Shown piece after piece: positions 1 to 8,877 of a DNA stretch of 64,000 bases. How positions within the stretch are numbered: position 1 is the first letter of the stretch; every line of letters begins with the position of its first letter. Below the pieces are notes generated by a model. It was not told the origin of the DNA and did not search any database. It worked only from the letters and a program-made list of their open reading frames with translations. Source of the DNA: Streptomyces pinistramenti (GTDB lineage Bacteria > Actinomycetota > Actinomycetes > Streptomycetales > Streptomycetaceae); assembly GCF_020564935.1 (NCBI RefSeq), contig NZ_JAJCXB010000012.1, positions 93,525-157,524 on the forward strand, read 5' to 3'. Made by a program: the position numbers and the translations under genes.

Positions 1-3000
1 AGCTGCTCCGGCACCTGCTGCTGCCCGGTGAGGTCGTGGCCCGGCCCGTCCGCGGCGTCCTTGCGGCCCGCGGGGGCGTCCGCGGTGTCCTTGGCGCCTG
101 CGGCACCGGCGTCCTTCTGCGCCTGGTGCTCCTTCAGTTCCTGGGGGGTCCTGACCTCCTTCGCCGCCCGTGCACCGTCGAGGCCCTTGCGGAAGCCGTC
201 GGCGCTGTGCTTCTCGGCGTCCAGCCAGCTCTTGAGGTCACTGGCGCCGGGGCGGCGGAAGTGGTCGTCCAGGGCGACCCAGTCGTGCCGGAAGGATTCC
301 GCCACGTCGTCCGCGCCGAACCTCTGGCCGCCGTGCGGGGTGTAGTCATCAAAGACGCTGTGACCGCCGAACCGCCTCTCGAAGACCTCGCCCGCGTCAC
401 GGGTGGCGACCTGCCGGGACTCGTCCATGGCCAGTTCGGAGTCGAAGCGGCCCAGGGTGGCCCGGGAATCGTTCTGCCACGCCCGGAAGCGCGGGTCCAG
501 CTCCCCGTTCAGCAGCGGATCGCGGCCGGTCCGCACGCCGCCCAGGTGGGTGTCGGCAACCTTCTCCAGCTCCGAGGCGAGCTTGTCGTGGACCCGTTCG
601 AGGCCGTGCTCGTCGTACAGCAGGTGACTCCGGTCGGCCTCGGAGCGCAGGGTGCGGAGCTGGGCGTCCAACTCCTCGTGGTAGCGCAGCCGGCCGGCAA
701 GACCGCGCTCGCCCGTCATCGCCCCGATGGCCGTCCGGCTGTGCCCCGCCGCGTGCCCGGCGGCGTACGGCTCGGCCCTGCCGCCCGAGGGGAAGGGGCC
801 GAACGCGTCGTCCACGGCGGCCTTGAGGTCCTTCTCCAGGCTCCCCACGGCTGCGTCGACGGCCGAACTGTCCATGTCCCGCCGGAACCCCATGTCCTGG
901 AGCTTCGTCTCCAGGCCCGGCAGCAGCTCGCGCTCGATCCGCAGGTGTTCCGTCAGCTTCAGCGAGGTGCCGTTCAGCGCGAGGTCGGACGCCTCCCGCG
1001 TCCCCATGCCCGTCGCGCGCAGGTCCCGCATGCCGTGGTACGCGTCCAGCAGCCGTCCACGGGTGGACTGGCGCCACTCCTCGCGCCTGAGCTCCCGGGC
1101 GGCGCCTTCCCCGAGGTCGTCGGCTGCGCCGGCGCCGGCGTCGTAGCGCTTCATCAGTTCGTCGGCCCGCAGCTCCGCCGCGCGGGCGAAGTCGAGCCGG
1201 TCGCCGAGGGTGCCGACCGGGTCGGTCCCGCCAGGACCGGCCTTCCGGGCCTCCGCCAGGTCGTGCACGTACTTCTGCTTGACGAGGTGGGCGAGACCGT
1301 CGGGCAGGGGGTTCTTCCGGAACTCCGGGGTCGCCAGGGCGTCGTCGACGGCCTTGCCGGCCGCCGGATCCCAGTCGCCCTCGCGGAACCGTGCGTCGAA
1401 GCGGGCGGGCAGTTCGTCGATGAGCTTTTGGTGGTAGGCCGACCAGGAGTCGTGCAGCGCGTCGCGGTCGAGGTTCTTGACCAGGCCCCGCTCGGGCAGC
1501 TCGGTCAGCTTCGTGAAGTGCGCGTGCAGATCGGCGGTCGCTTCGTCCACCACCGCCTTGATGTCGGCGGCGGTGGGCTCGAACGCCGAGCGGCGGCCCG
1601 CCAGTTCGTGGAAGTGGTGGGCTCCCGACTCTTCCGCGGCGACCGCGGCCCGCTGGGCGGCGTCCGCGGCCCGGCCGGCCCCGTCGGCGGCGTCCGCGGC
1701 CCTCGCGGCGGCCCGCTCGGCCGCTTCGGCGGCCTCCCGGGCGGCGGCGGCCGACTCGCGGGCCGCGGCCAGTCCGTCCGCCGTCGCGTGGGTCGTCCCG
1801 CCCTGCCCGATCCGGTCGGTGGCCGCCTTGGCGGTCGCCGCGGCGTCCGTGGCCCTGGCGGCCGAGTGCCGGGCCGCGGCCGCGGCGTCGTCGGCGGTCC
1901 GGGCCGCGGAGTGGGCCTCCTTGGCCTTGGCGACGCCGCCATGGAGCGTCTCGGGGGCCTGCTTCCCCGAGGGGGCGGTGTGCTCGCCCCACGTGGTGGC
2001 GCGGCCCTCTGCCGGGACGGACCTCTGGGGCGCCGCTCCGCTCCGGCCGCCCTTTCCTGCGGCCTTCTCGGCGGCTTCGGCGGCCTCCTTGGCCGCGGTG
2101 GCCGCGCGCTTGGCCGCCTCGGCCGCTTCCCGGGCCGCGTCGGCGGCTTCCCTGGCGGTGCCGGCCGCTCCGTCGAACCGCTGGTGCGGCGGCTGCCAGT
2201 CCTTGGCCGCCCGGTTCACGTCGTCGGTCAGCCGCGACAGGTTCATGTTGCGGCTCTCGGCCACGTCGAGAACGGTGTCGTAGTAGTCGGTGAGCCGGGT
2301 CCTGGCGGCCTGGTGCTCGGCCGTCGCGGCGCCGGGGTGCGGGCTGTCGGGCATCCTCTCCGGGGCGTGCCACCGGACGCCGTCCATCCGTCCGTCCGAC
2401 CAGATTTTGCTGTGCCCGGACATCCAGTCGTGGTGGAAGTCCGACCACATGCGGTCCGCGGTGGCCTGGTGCAACCCGTCCCGGCCTGCGGTGAGTTCGT
2501 TCCACGCCGCTTCGGCCCCGGCGGTCGCATCCGGCAGCTTCTCCGCGCTCGCCCGCAGCTCAGGTACCGACTTCTCGATGTCGGCGAGGGACGCGTCCAG
2601 CTTCGCCAGCGCGTCGTCGACCCGGGCGGGGGAGTAGTCGGTGCCCAGGCCCTTGCGGGTGTCGGCGAGGGCCCGGTGCGTGAGGTCGTTCTGCCACGAC
2701 CGCACCTGATCGCCGTGCGCGCCCGGTCCGCCGGTGGGGCGGGAGCCGTGGGGCTGCTGGGCGTTCCACCGTTCCTGGACGCCGCTCTCGAAGCGGAAGC
2801 GCTCGTCGAAGCCCCTGTTGAGCCGGGACAGCCCGTCCTGGGTGAACTTCTCGATCTCCCCGGCCCGGGTGTCCAGCGGCTTGTTCCGGAGGTCGTCGAG
2901 CAGCGTCTCGGCGTCGCGCTTCAGCGAGGCGTGGACGCTGTCGGCGTGCTGCATCTTGGTGCCGGAGGTGCCGGGCCGGTCCGGGAGGCCCTTGTCCAGA

Positions 3001-6000
3001 CGGGTGGGCAGGTCGTCGGCGAAGCGGCGGATGTCCTTGGTGGCCTGCACCTCGGCGTCCAGCCGCTTGATCAGGTCCTCTTCCTTGAGCGGCCACTTCT
3101 TCACGGCGAGGTCATGGGCCAGCTGCCGTTCCTTGGAGGTGAGTTGGGCCAAGGGCCGGAACTGCTGCTTCTTCGTGAGCAGCTTTCCGGCCTCCTTGTC
3201 CACCAGGTCGCCGAACGCCTGCTTCGCGCCGTCGGAGTAGCGGCCGTGCAGGGCGGTGGACTCCTCCTTGGTCAGACCTGCCCCGAATTCGTCCCAGGCG
3301 CTGAGGTGCTTGTCGACCGTGCCGTGGAACTCGATCTCCCGGCTCAGCCGGTCGGGAAGCCCGTCGCGCAGGCCGCGGGCCATCTGGTCGAACCGCTGGC
3401 CCTTGTTGCTGACCTGCCAGTGCGGTTTCGTCTTCAGCTCGCCGTAGGTGACCTTCGAGACGTGGCCCAGGCCCTCCTCGTACTCCTTGGCGGCCTTGCC
3501 GACGAGGTCCGCGTCATGGCCTGCGGCGCTCCACTGCTTCTTGGCCGACGCCACTTCGGTCTCGATCCGGGCGTCCAACTTCGTCTGCATTTTGTGCAGT
3601 TGGGCGCGGCCGCGGATGGTGTCGCCGAGCTTGTCCAGTTCCTTCTGCCACTGCTGCTCGGCCTTCGCGAGAGCGCCGGCGTGGACGTTGCCGCCCTCAC
3701 GGAAGGGGGCGAAGGTCTTGTCGAACGTGCCGCGGGCGTCGCCCACCAGCTCGTCGAAGACCTTCTGGCGCTCGACGTCGTCCAGCGACCGGAGCGCCTT
3801 GGACGACGTGGTGGTCTCCGTGAACCGGTCCTGGAGCTTCTTCCCGCCTTCGTTGAAGTGCTCGTCCGAGGTGAGTTTCTGGACCCGTTCGGCGGTGTTC
3901 AGCTTCTCGGCGGTGTTCTTCTTCAGGTTCTCGCTCTCGGTGGCCCACGCCTTCTCCTTGGCGGTGGCGGCCCCCGACTTGTCCGTCTGTCCCGTCGCTG
4001 CGGCGGTTCCCTCGGCCCCGGCGCGGCCGCTTCCCGCGTGAAGGGGGGCGGGGCCCTCCTTCACGCCGGGCGCGGGCGCCTGGTGGTGGACGGAGTCGTC
4101 CGCGGTGCGGGAGACGTGGGTGCGGTCGGTGGCGTTCGTGCCCCCGGCGGCGGCTTCGTGGGACCTGCCGCCGGAGGACGCCGAGGTCTCGTGCGACTTC
4201 TGGGTGAGGGAGTTGGTCTCGGTCGCGTGCCCGGCTTCGTTCCTGGTGAGGTTCCCGGGGGTCTCCGACTGCGTCGTGCCCTTGGGCGGCGTCTCCTGCT
4301 TGGGCTGACCGGTGGGGGTCCTGTCGCCGGAGGGCTTGACCTCCGATGTGCCCTTGGTGGCAGGGGCCTTGTTCTCCACGACGTTCTTGGCGGCCGCGGA
4401 CTCGTTCGCCATCCCGGCCCTGTGGTCGGTGCCGGCCGATTTGTTCTCCAGCGTCGGCATCTCACCGGAACGCACCGACGACGCGGGCCGCTCCGTCAGG
4501 CCCTTGCCCTCGGCCCCCGGGTGGAGGTCGGTCCCGGGCTTGCCGCTCTCCGGACGGAACTTGCCGTCCGCCGCCCCGGGCGCGTTGACGTCCTGGGGCT
4601 TCGGGCTTCCGGTGTTCCCGGCGGGGGCGTCCTGCCCTCGCACGCCGTGCGGGTCGCCCCCGGGGGCCGCGATGTCACCCGCGGGATTCCTGCCGGACGG
4701 CGGCTGCGGCGACGTCTGATGGCCCGGGTTCCGCAGACCCTCGTCGCCCACGTGCGCGGCGCTCTTGCCCGGTGTGCCGACCGCCCCGGGGCCGTTCCCC
4801 GGAACGGCGTGCTGCTCGGGGCGCGACGCGTGCGTGGAGCCGGGCCGTCCGTCGGCGGCGTGCGTCCCGTTCGACGGCGCGGTGTTCTTGCCGGTGTTCG
4901 GCGTGTGGACGGGTGCCGCGCTCGTCTTCGAAGGGTTCGCGTGCGACGTGGCGCCGTCGAGGTCGGCCGGTCGCTGGAGGGGCGGCTCCGTGTGGGGACG
5001 GCCACCGCTGTCCGGCGGCGCGATCACGCTCTTGTCGGCCCCGCGCGGGGGGGCCTTCGGGGGGTGGGCATCGGCGCCGTTCACCGGGATCTTCGGGTTG
5101 GGGGTGGTCCCCCCGACCGGGCCGAGCGTGTCCGTCTTCCTGGGAAGGACGTTGCCGCCGTTCGCCACGTTGCTCCCGGGGCCGTCCGGGAGCTTGTTGA
5201 CGAGCTTGCTGTCGAGGTTGCCGACGCCCGGCGGCGGGGCGAACGAACCCTTCGGCAGGTCGAGCCCGGCCGCGCCCTTACCGCCTCCCATCGGCGGCAC
5301 ATCGACCTTCGGGTCGAACTTCGGCGCATTCAGCTTCGGGCCGCGGGTCAGGTCACCCAGCCCCTTCCGCAGCGCGCCGAGGCCCTTCAGCCCCGGAGCG
5401 AGGAGGCTTCCCGCCCCCGCGAGGCCGATGTTGAGGGCCTCGTGCTTCCACCACTCCTTGCTCCCGAAGTCGGGCATGTCGGTGTGGGTGACGGCGGAGG
5501 CGAGGGCCTCCGCGCCGATGTCGAAGCCGATCTGAACGACGATGTTCAAGATCACGTCGATCGCGACGGCGCCGGCGTAGACGGCCGCGAGCGCGATCCC
5601 CTCGATGACGGCGCCCATGGCCTCAAGAACCGAGGTCAGCGCCGCCACGATCGCGCCCAGCGGCAGCAGGACCGCCAGGGCGACGGCGGCGAGGAGGGGG
5701 AGCAGGGTGACGATCAACATCTTGATCGCCTGCATCTTCGCCGCGTGGAGCTCCTTGGCCTGCACCTCCTTCACGAAGTCGCCGAACGCGTTGATGGCGT
5801 TTCCGACATCCCAGGCGTGGTTGATGGCCGGCTTGAATTTGCTTTCCCGCAGAAGGGTCCAGGACCACTGGACGGCCAGTTCCCTGCTGTCCCCGCTCCA
5901 TTGCATACCCTGGACGGATGTGTCCATGGCAGCCAGTCTTTCCCACAGTGCGTCACCGAATTCGATCCACGCATTGCCGAGGGCGTAGATATTGTCGGCA

Positions 6001-6023
6001 ATGGTCGGGTCGGGCTCGTACAT
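1..6023 (-). CDS. Giant WXG-type T7SS substrate / polymorphic-toxin-like protein, C-terminus outside window
   Basis: Reading the minus strand from the ATG at 6023 gives one uninterrupted frame of about 2,007 codons that leaves the window at base 1, so the C-terminal (possibly toxin) domain is not visible. The start has an AGGTGAT ribosome site seven bases upstream. Residues 1-100 look like a WXG100-type helical hairpin with a W-S-G near residue 42. About residues 107-165 are very hydrophobic. Next comes a long Pro/Gly/Asn-rich disordered linker (about 230-650), then charged helical segments, and Ala-rich coiled-coil blocks (about 1290-1460) with AAEAAERAAARAAD-type repeats. The architecture resembles the CpnT-like/WXG N-terminal giant proteins of actinobacteria, which are secreted through type VII systems. 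Function by toxin type cannot be stated. The opposite strand is also open for 6.4 kb, but with Arg/Gly/Pro-rich low-complexity translation typical of a shadow. Confidence 0.8.
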   Translation of the reverse strand, partial: MYEPDPTIADNIYALGNAWIEFGDALWERLAAMDTSVQGMQWSGDSRELAVQWSWTLLRESKFKPAINHAWDVGNAINAFGDFVKEVQAKELHAAKMQAIKMLIVTLLPLLAAVALAVLLPLGAIVAALTSVLEAMGAVIEGIALAAVYAGAVAIDVILNIVVQIGFDIGAEALASAVTHTDMPDFGSKEWWKHEALNIGLAGAGSLLAPGLKGLGALRKGLGDLTRGPKLNAPKFDPKVDVPPMGGGKGAAGLDLPKGSFAPPPGVGNLDSKLVNKLPDGPGSNVANGGNVLPRKTDTLGPVGGTTPNPKIPVNGADAHPPKAPPRGADKSVIAPPDSGGRPHTEPPLQRPADLDGATSHANPSKTSAAPVHTPNTGKNTAPSNGTHAADGRPGSTHASRPEQHAVPGNGPGAVGTPGKSAAHVGDEGLRNPGHQTSPQPPSGRNPAGDIAAPGGDPHGVRGQDAPAGNTGSPKPQDVNAPGAADGKFRPESGKPGTDLHPGAEGKGLTERPASSVRSGEMPTLENKSAGTDHRAGMANESAAAKNVVENKAPATKGTSEVKPSGDRTPTGQPKQETPPKGTTQSETPGNLTRNEAGHATETNSLTQKSHETSASSGGRSHEAAAGGTNATDRTHVSRTADDSVHHQAPAPGVKEGPAPLHAGSGRAGAEGTAAATGQTDKSGAATAKEKAWATESENLKKNTAEKLNTAERVQKLTSDEHFNEGGKKLQDRFTETTTSSKALRSLDDVERQKVFDELVGDARGTFDKTFAPFREGGNVHAGALAKAEQQWQKELDKLGDTIRGRAQLHKMQTKLDARIETEVASAKKQWSAAGHDADLVGKAAKEYEEGLGHVSKVTYGELKTKPHWQVSNKGQRFDQMARGLRDGLPDRLSREIEFHGTVDKHLSAWDEFGAGLTKEESTALHGRYSDGAKQAFGDLVDKEAGKLLTKKQQFRPLAQLTSKERQLAHDLAVKKWPLKEEDLIKRLDAEVQATKDIRRFADDLPTRLDKGLPDRPGTSGTKMQHADSVHASLKRDAETLLDDLRNKPLDTRAGEIEKFTQDGLSRLNRGFDERFRFESGVQERWNAQQPHGSRPTGGPGAHGDQVRSWQNDLTHRALADTRKGLGTDYSPARVDDALAKLDASLADIEKSVPELRASAEKLPDATAGAEAAWNELTAGRDGLHQATADRMWSDFHHDWMSGHSKIWSDGRMDGVRWHAPERMPDSPHPGAATAEHQAARTRLTDYYDTVLDVAESRNMNLSRLTDDVNRAAKDWQPPHQRFDGAAGTAREAADAAREAAEAAKRAATAAKEAAEAAEKAAGKGGRSGAAPQRSVPAEGRATTWGEHTAPSGKQAPETLHGGVAKAKEAHSAARTADDAAAAARHSAARATDAAATAKAATDRIGQGGTTHATADGLAAARESAAAAREAAEAAERAAARAADAADGAGRAADAAQRAAVAAEESGAHHFHELAGRRSAFEPTAADIKAVVDEATADLHAHFTKLTELPERGLVKNLDRDALHDSWSAYHQKLIDELPARFDARFREGDWDPAAGKAVDDALATPEFRKNPLPDGLAHLVKQKYVHDLAEARKAGPGGTDPVGTLGDRLDFARAAELRADELMKRYDAGAGAADDLGEGAARELRREEWRQSTRGRLLDAYHGMRDLRATGMGTREASDLALNGTSLKLTEHLRIERELLPGLETKLQDMGFRRDMDSSAVDAAVGSLEKDLKAAVDDAFGPFPSGGRAEPYAAGHAAGHSRTAIGAMTGERGLAGRLRYHEELDAQLRTLRSEADRSHLLYDEHGLERVHDKLASELEKVADTHLGGVRTGRDPLLNGELDPRFRAWQNDSRATLGRFDSELAMDESRQVATRDAGEVFERRFGGHSVFDDYTPHGGQRFGADDVAESFRHDWVALDDHFRRPGASDLKSWLDAEKHSADGFRKGLDGARAAKEVRTPQELKEHQAQKDAGAAGAKDTADAPAGRKDAADGPGHDLTGQQQVPEQ

Positions 6024-6168
6024 GACGACATCACCTGGGTGAAGAGAAAGGGAAAGGGGGAACCGCTAAGGGGAACCACCGGCGAGGAAATCGCTACGGG
6101 GAATCGCCGGGAAAGAGAAGCGACCCGGGAGGGGCCAGAGAGAGGTCAGGAGAGCAGGAGTCCGGAGG

Positions 6169-6663
6169 TCAGAAAATTTCGCCGATCGCGGTTTTGGTGG
6201 AGTCGGTCGCGTTCTCCTTCTGCCCGCTTCCTCCTCCCCAGGAAAGAAGCTGGGAAGCGAAGTCGCCGAACTCCTTGGAGATCGCGTCCTCCGCGGACAG
6301 GTAGTTGTTGCCCGCGAGCGTCAGCGAGAAGGCGACCCGTGCCAGCACGCTGTTCGCCTGGCTCTGCTCGTCACCGGTCTTGCCGAAGAGGCTCGTCATG
6401 CAGGCGTCCAGGCGCTTGAAGAAGCCCTCGGCCTCCTCCTGGGTCTGGCCCGCCCAGCCGAGTTGGAGTTCGGCGAGCGCCTTGAAGAGCCGGGACACCT
6501 GGGAGCCGAGATCCTCGACGTAGCCGCCTCCGCCGTCGGGGCCGCCGATCTGCTCCCCGTAGGTCCGGAGAAGTTCACCGTCGACGGTGATCTTGGAGTG
6601 CACGCCGCCGACCTGGCCGTAGACGACCGGCGTTTCGGGTGTGGGGTCCGCACTGGGGCTCAC
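6169..6663 (-). CDS. WXG100-like T7SS protein
   Basis: A 164-aa protein. I place the start at the GTG at 6663 rather than further upstream because AGGAG lies five bases before it and the preceding residues of the longer frame are Arg/Pro-rich and non-protein-like. Residues about 60-100 contain the helix-turn-helix hairpin signature LGWAGQTQEEAEGFF, with W-A-G as the WXG turn, and the rest is predicted helical with no membrane segment. WXG100 proteins are small helical dimers secreted by the ESX/type VII apparatus, often as partners of LXG/WXG toxins. It sits 145 bp upstream of, and in the same direction as, the giant WXG-type gene, so it is likely its secretion partner or chaperone. Its start overlaps the stop of the small upstream frame (GTGA). 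Confidence 0.8.
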   Translation of the reverse strand: MSPSADPTPETPVVYGQVGGVHSKITVDGELLRTYGEQIGGPDGGGGYVEDLGSQVSRLFKALAELQLGWAGQTQEEAEGFFKRLDACMTSLFGKTGDEQSQANSVLARVAFSLTLAGNNYLSAEDAISKEFGDFASQLLSWGGGSGQKENATDSTKTAIGEIF

Positions 6664-6905
6664 CGATGCTCCTGAAGGTCGTACGTACACGGGAGCGCCA
6701 CCACCCCGTGGGTGGCGCCGGAAGGCTCCCCGCTCGTGGGCCGAGAGAGCAGTACGTCTTGCGGACGGCCGTCCCGGTTCCCCGTCCGATGGCGGACGTT
6801 GTGCCACCACTTGCCGTCGGTGCCCATGACGTCGATGGCGAAGTCGCAGTCCGGGCCGGGCAGGTGGCAGTCAACATCGGTGCCGCTGCGCCACTCCCCA
6901 CCCAT
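6660..6905 (-). CDS. Small hypothetical protein, possibly the frame-disrupted remainder of a secreted protein
   Basis: An 81-aa frame with credible protein composition (GTDVDCHLPGPDCDFAIDV, then a Trp/His-rich stretch). It ends in a GTGA overlap with the WXG100-like gene, which favours a real, co-transcribed gene. No good ribosome site precedes the ATG at 6905. In another frame, an ATG at 6963 would encode MSRLKAAPVAAAVAA, which looks like a signal peptide start, but that frame stops after 28 codons. A one-base indel near 6905-6930 would join the signal-like start to this body. So it is either a short cytosolic protein, a secreted protein broken by a frameshift, or affected by a sequence error. 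I recognise no family. Confidence 0.45.
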   Translation of the reverse strand: MGGEWRSGTDVDCHLPGPDCDFAIDVMGTDGKWWHNVRHRTGNRDGRPQDVLLSRPTSGEPSGATHGVVALPCTYDLQEHR

Positions 6906-6963
6906 GGACGTCCACGTGGGCGGCGACAGCAGCCGCCACGGGAGCGGCCTTGAGTCTGCTCAT

Positions 6964-7550
6964 GCCGACGAGTATCCGGCCCGCCGCTGACGTAACGCTG
7001 ACGTTCCGCTGACGTGCCCGGGGCGGGGCCTCGCCGGCGGGCCTGAGCCGGGGCTTCGTACTGCCGGCAGGCAGCCGCCGCTGACACCGGACAGGGTTGG
7101 CACCCGCGCCCAGGTGCAGGACGGGGGGTCACGGATGCGTCCGAGCACGGGGATCAGATGTGGGGCAGCACCGCACTGTCCCGGTGTGATGACGAGGGAG
7201 GGGACGGCGGGCGCCGTCGCCTGCCGGGCCGTTGATCACGCGGCGGTGGGAGAAGTTGCGGCGGGTGCCGACGACCGGAGCGATCGGCCGGGCCCGCCGC
7301 AGGCTGGGGCCGCAGTGCGTATCCAGGTGACACCGGCTGCGTTGGCGGAGTGCGGGACGCACGCGGTGTTCGCCGCGGCGACAGGGCCGCTGCCGGTTCA
7401 CGAACAGCAGCTGGTGCCCGCTCTCCCGGACCGGCCGGAGCCGGGGACACTGCTGCCGGCCGACCGCGGCACATCACCGGCTCCGCGTTGTGGCGGCCCG
7501 CCTCGGGCGCCGGTGCGGTAGGAGGCCGACAAGACCTGGTGACCAGGCCG
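6964..7550. other. 587-bp gap without a convincing gene
   Basis: Both strands are open in several frames, but all translations are Arg/Pro/Ala-rich with no recognisable domain or ribosome site. The stretch probably contains the promoter of the small gene and WXG100 pair and decayed sequence. No tRNA, hairpin or repeat was seen. Confidence 0.5.
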
Positions 7551-7904
7551 CTAGTGCTTCTTGTGGAAGTTCCGCGTGTTCGTCTCTTCGACCTCGTGAT
7601 AGGTGTCGTACGCCGTCTTCATCCGCCGCTTCATCTCGTGCAGCAGCGTGACGAGCGTGTCCATGTTGGTGCTGAACTCGCGCTGGAGGCTGCCGAAGGA
7701 CGCGCTGGACGGCGACTGCCAGACGAGCTCGGCGAGGCGGAACGCTTCCTTCACGGCCGCGATGTCCTCCTCGATGGAGGTGGTGCACCCGTCCACCGTG
7801 CCGATGGTGTCGTGGAGCAGGCCGAGTTCGATCCGGAACTCTGTGAGGGTCAGGCTGTGAGAGGCCATTCGGTGACCATAAGTGCCCGCTTCGTCCGGAG
7901 GCAT
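7551..7904 (-). CDS. Small helical WXG100-like protein
   Basis: A 117-aa protein from the ATG at 7904, or 105 aa from an internal ATG at 7868 (MASHSLTLTEF); neither has a strong ribosome site. The body is a helical hairpin with LVWQSPSSASFGSL at the middle (W-x-S instead of W-x-G), followed by a second helix rich in Lys/Glu/His. Size and pattern fit the WXG100/ESAT-6-like superfamily with a degenerate turn. It has the same strand as the WXG cluster but is separated by about 650 bp. It is divergent from the gene at 8049, and the shared upstream region of about 145 bp would hold both promoters. Confidence 0.7.
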   Translation of the reverse strand: MPPDEAGTYGHRMASHSLTLTEFRIELGLLHDTIGTVDGCTTSIEEDIAAVKEAFRLAELVWQSPSSASFGSLQREFSTNMDTLVTLLHEMKRRMKTAYDTYHEVEETNTRNFHKKH

Positions 7905-8048
7905 GTCCCGATTCCGGGGCGTCCTGACGTCCCCGTTACGGGGAGGTGGGCGCCACCGAACGGGGACCTGTCCGGAGGTCGCCGCGTCGGATGGGATGAG
8001 GCGAACCGGACCCTACCCGGGTGAGCGCGGCGGAAGGCGACTGAGGCA

Positions 8049-8711
8049 GTGGAACCGAAAGACTCCCGGTACGGCCCGCACCGGGTGCCCATCAAGTCGG
8101 ATGGCGGCGGTGATTCGAGCGGGTCGAATACGGACCCGCCCCCGGGGGCGGAGGCCCCGCCGACGCTGTACATGCTCTGGGCGACCGCCCCGAACATCGA
8201 CACCTTCATGCCGCAGGGCGAGGGCAGTGGCGGGAAGCCGGTCAGGGCGGAGACCCACTCGGCCTTCAGCGTCAACGTCGGTGACATGGCCGACAGCATG
8301 TCGGTCCTGCTGGACTCCTCCAAGGACATGGTCACGCGGTACGAGGGACTCAAAGCGCTCGTCCTCGCCGCCGACGCCTCCCACACCGTCTTCGGGGAGC
8401 AGGCGACCTACACGGAGCACATCCCCAAGCCGTCCCCCACCTCGCTGGACAAGCGGAACGCGCACGAGCCGACGTTCGCCGAACCCGAGGGGCCTCTCGT
8501 CGAGGCGGACCCGGGGGTGCGTTCGGCGGCCGAGAAGTTCGGCCCGTACATGTACCCCGGCATGAAGAACGTGCTGATGGAGTGCGCCAACGCCATCGAG
8601 CTGCTCGGGCGGTACATCGTCCTGCTGGACCGTGCGGGCACCTACTACGCCCGCGCCGACCACCAGTCGGTCTTCCCCGAGCCGTCCGGCAAGTCGATCG
8701 TGGACACCTGA
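8049..8711 (+). CDS. Hypothetical T7SS-cluster protein
   Basis: A 220-aa protein with a GTG start. GGAAGG and GAGG are upstream. The N-terminus is polar and probably disordered (about residues 1-40). The remainder is mixed alpha with acidic and aromatic stretches (LLDSSKDMVTRYEGLKALV; LLGRYIVLLDRAGTYYARAD), reminiscent of the C-terminal helix of WXG/PE-like secreted substrates. No signal peptide or membrane segment is visible. It is divergent from the small WXG-like gene. I do not recognise the family. The position between two T7SS-like genes and the membrane-anchored protein suggests it belongs to the same secretion cluster, but this is inference from context. Confidence 0.65.
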   Translation: MEPKDSRYGPHRVPIKSDGGGDSSGSNTDPPPGAEAPPTLYMLWATAPNIDTFMPQGEGSGGKPVRAETHSAFSVNVGDMADSMSVLLDSSKDMVTRYEGLKALVLAADASHTVFGEQATYTEHIPKPSPTSLDKRNAHEPTFAEPEGPLVEADPGVRSAAEKFGPYMYPGMKNVLMECANAIELLGRYIVLLDRAGTYYARADHQSVFPEPSGKSIVDT

Positions 8712-8877
8712 TCGCACCGGCGTACCGGCTGAACGGGACGTCCGGGCCCGCTGGTTGACGCATTCGCCCGGCCGGGCGTGAGGTTCTCGGCGTGCGTACC
8801 GGGCGGTGACGACTGCGTCCGGTCCAGCGGCGCGCGATGCCGCGCGGGTGGTGCGGCCGCGCCGCCGGACCGGCCGG

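Noticed and set aside
36..6419. A 6.4-kb open frame on the plus strand
   Set aside because: Its translation is Arg/Gly/Pro/Val-rich with no domains, while the opposite strand over the same bases reads as a sensible WXG-type protein with a good ribosome site. It is an antisense shadow of high GC third positions.
7114..7521. A 135-aa plus-strand gene in the 7-kb gap
   Set aside because: No ribosome site or domain, and several overlapping frames of equal quality exist.
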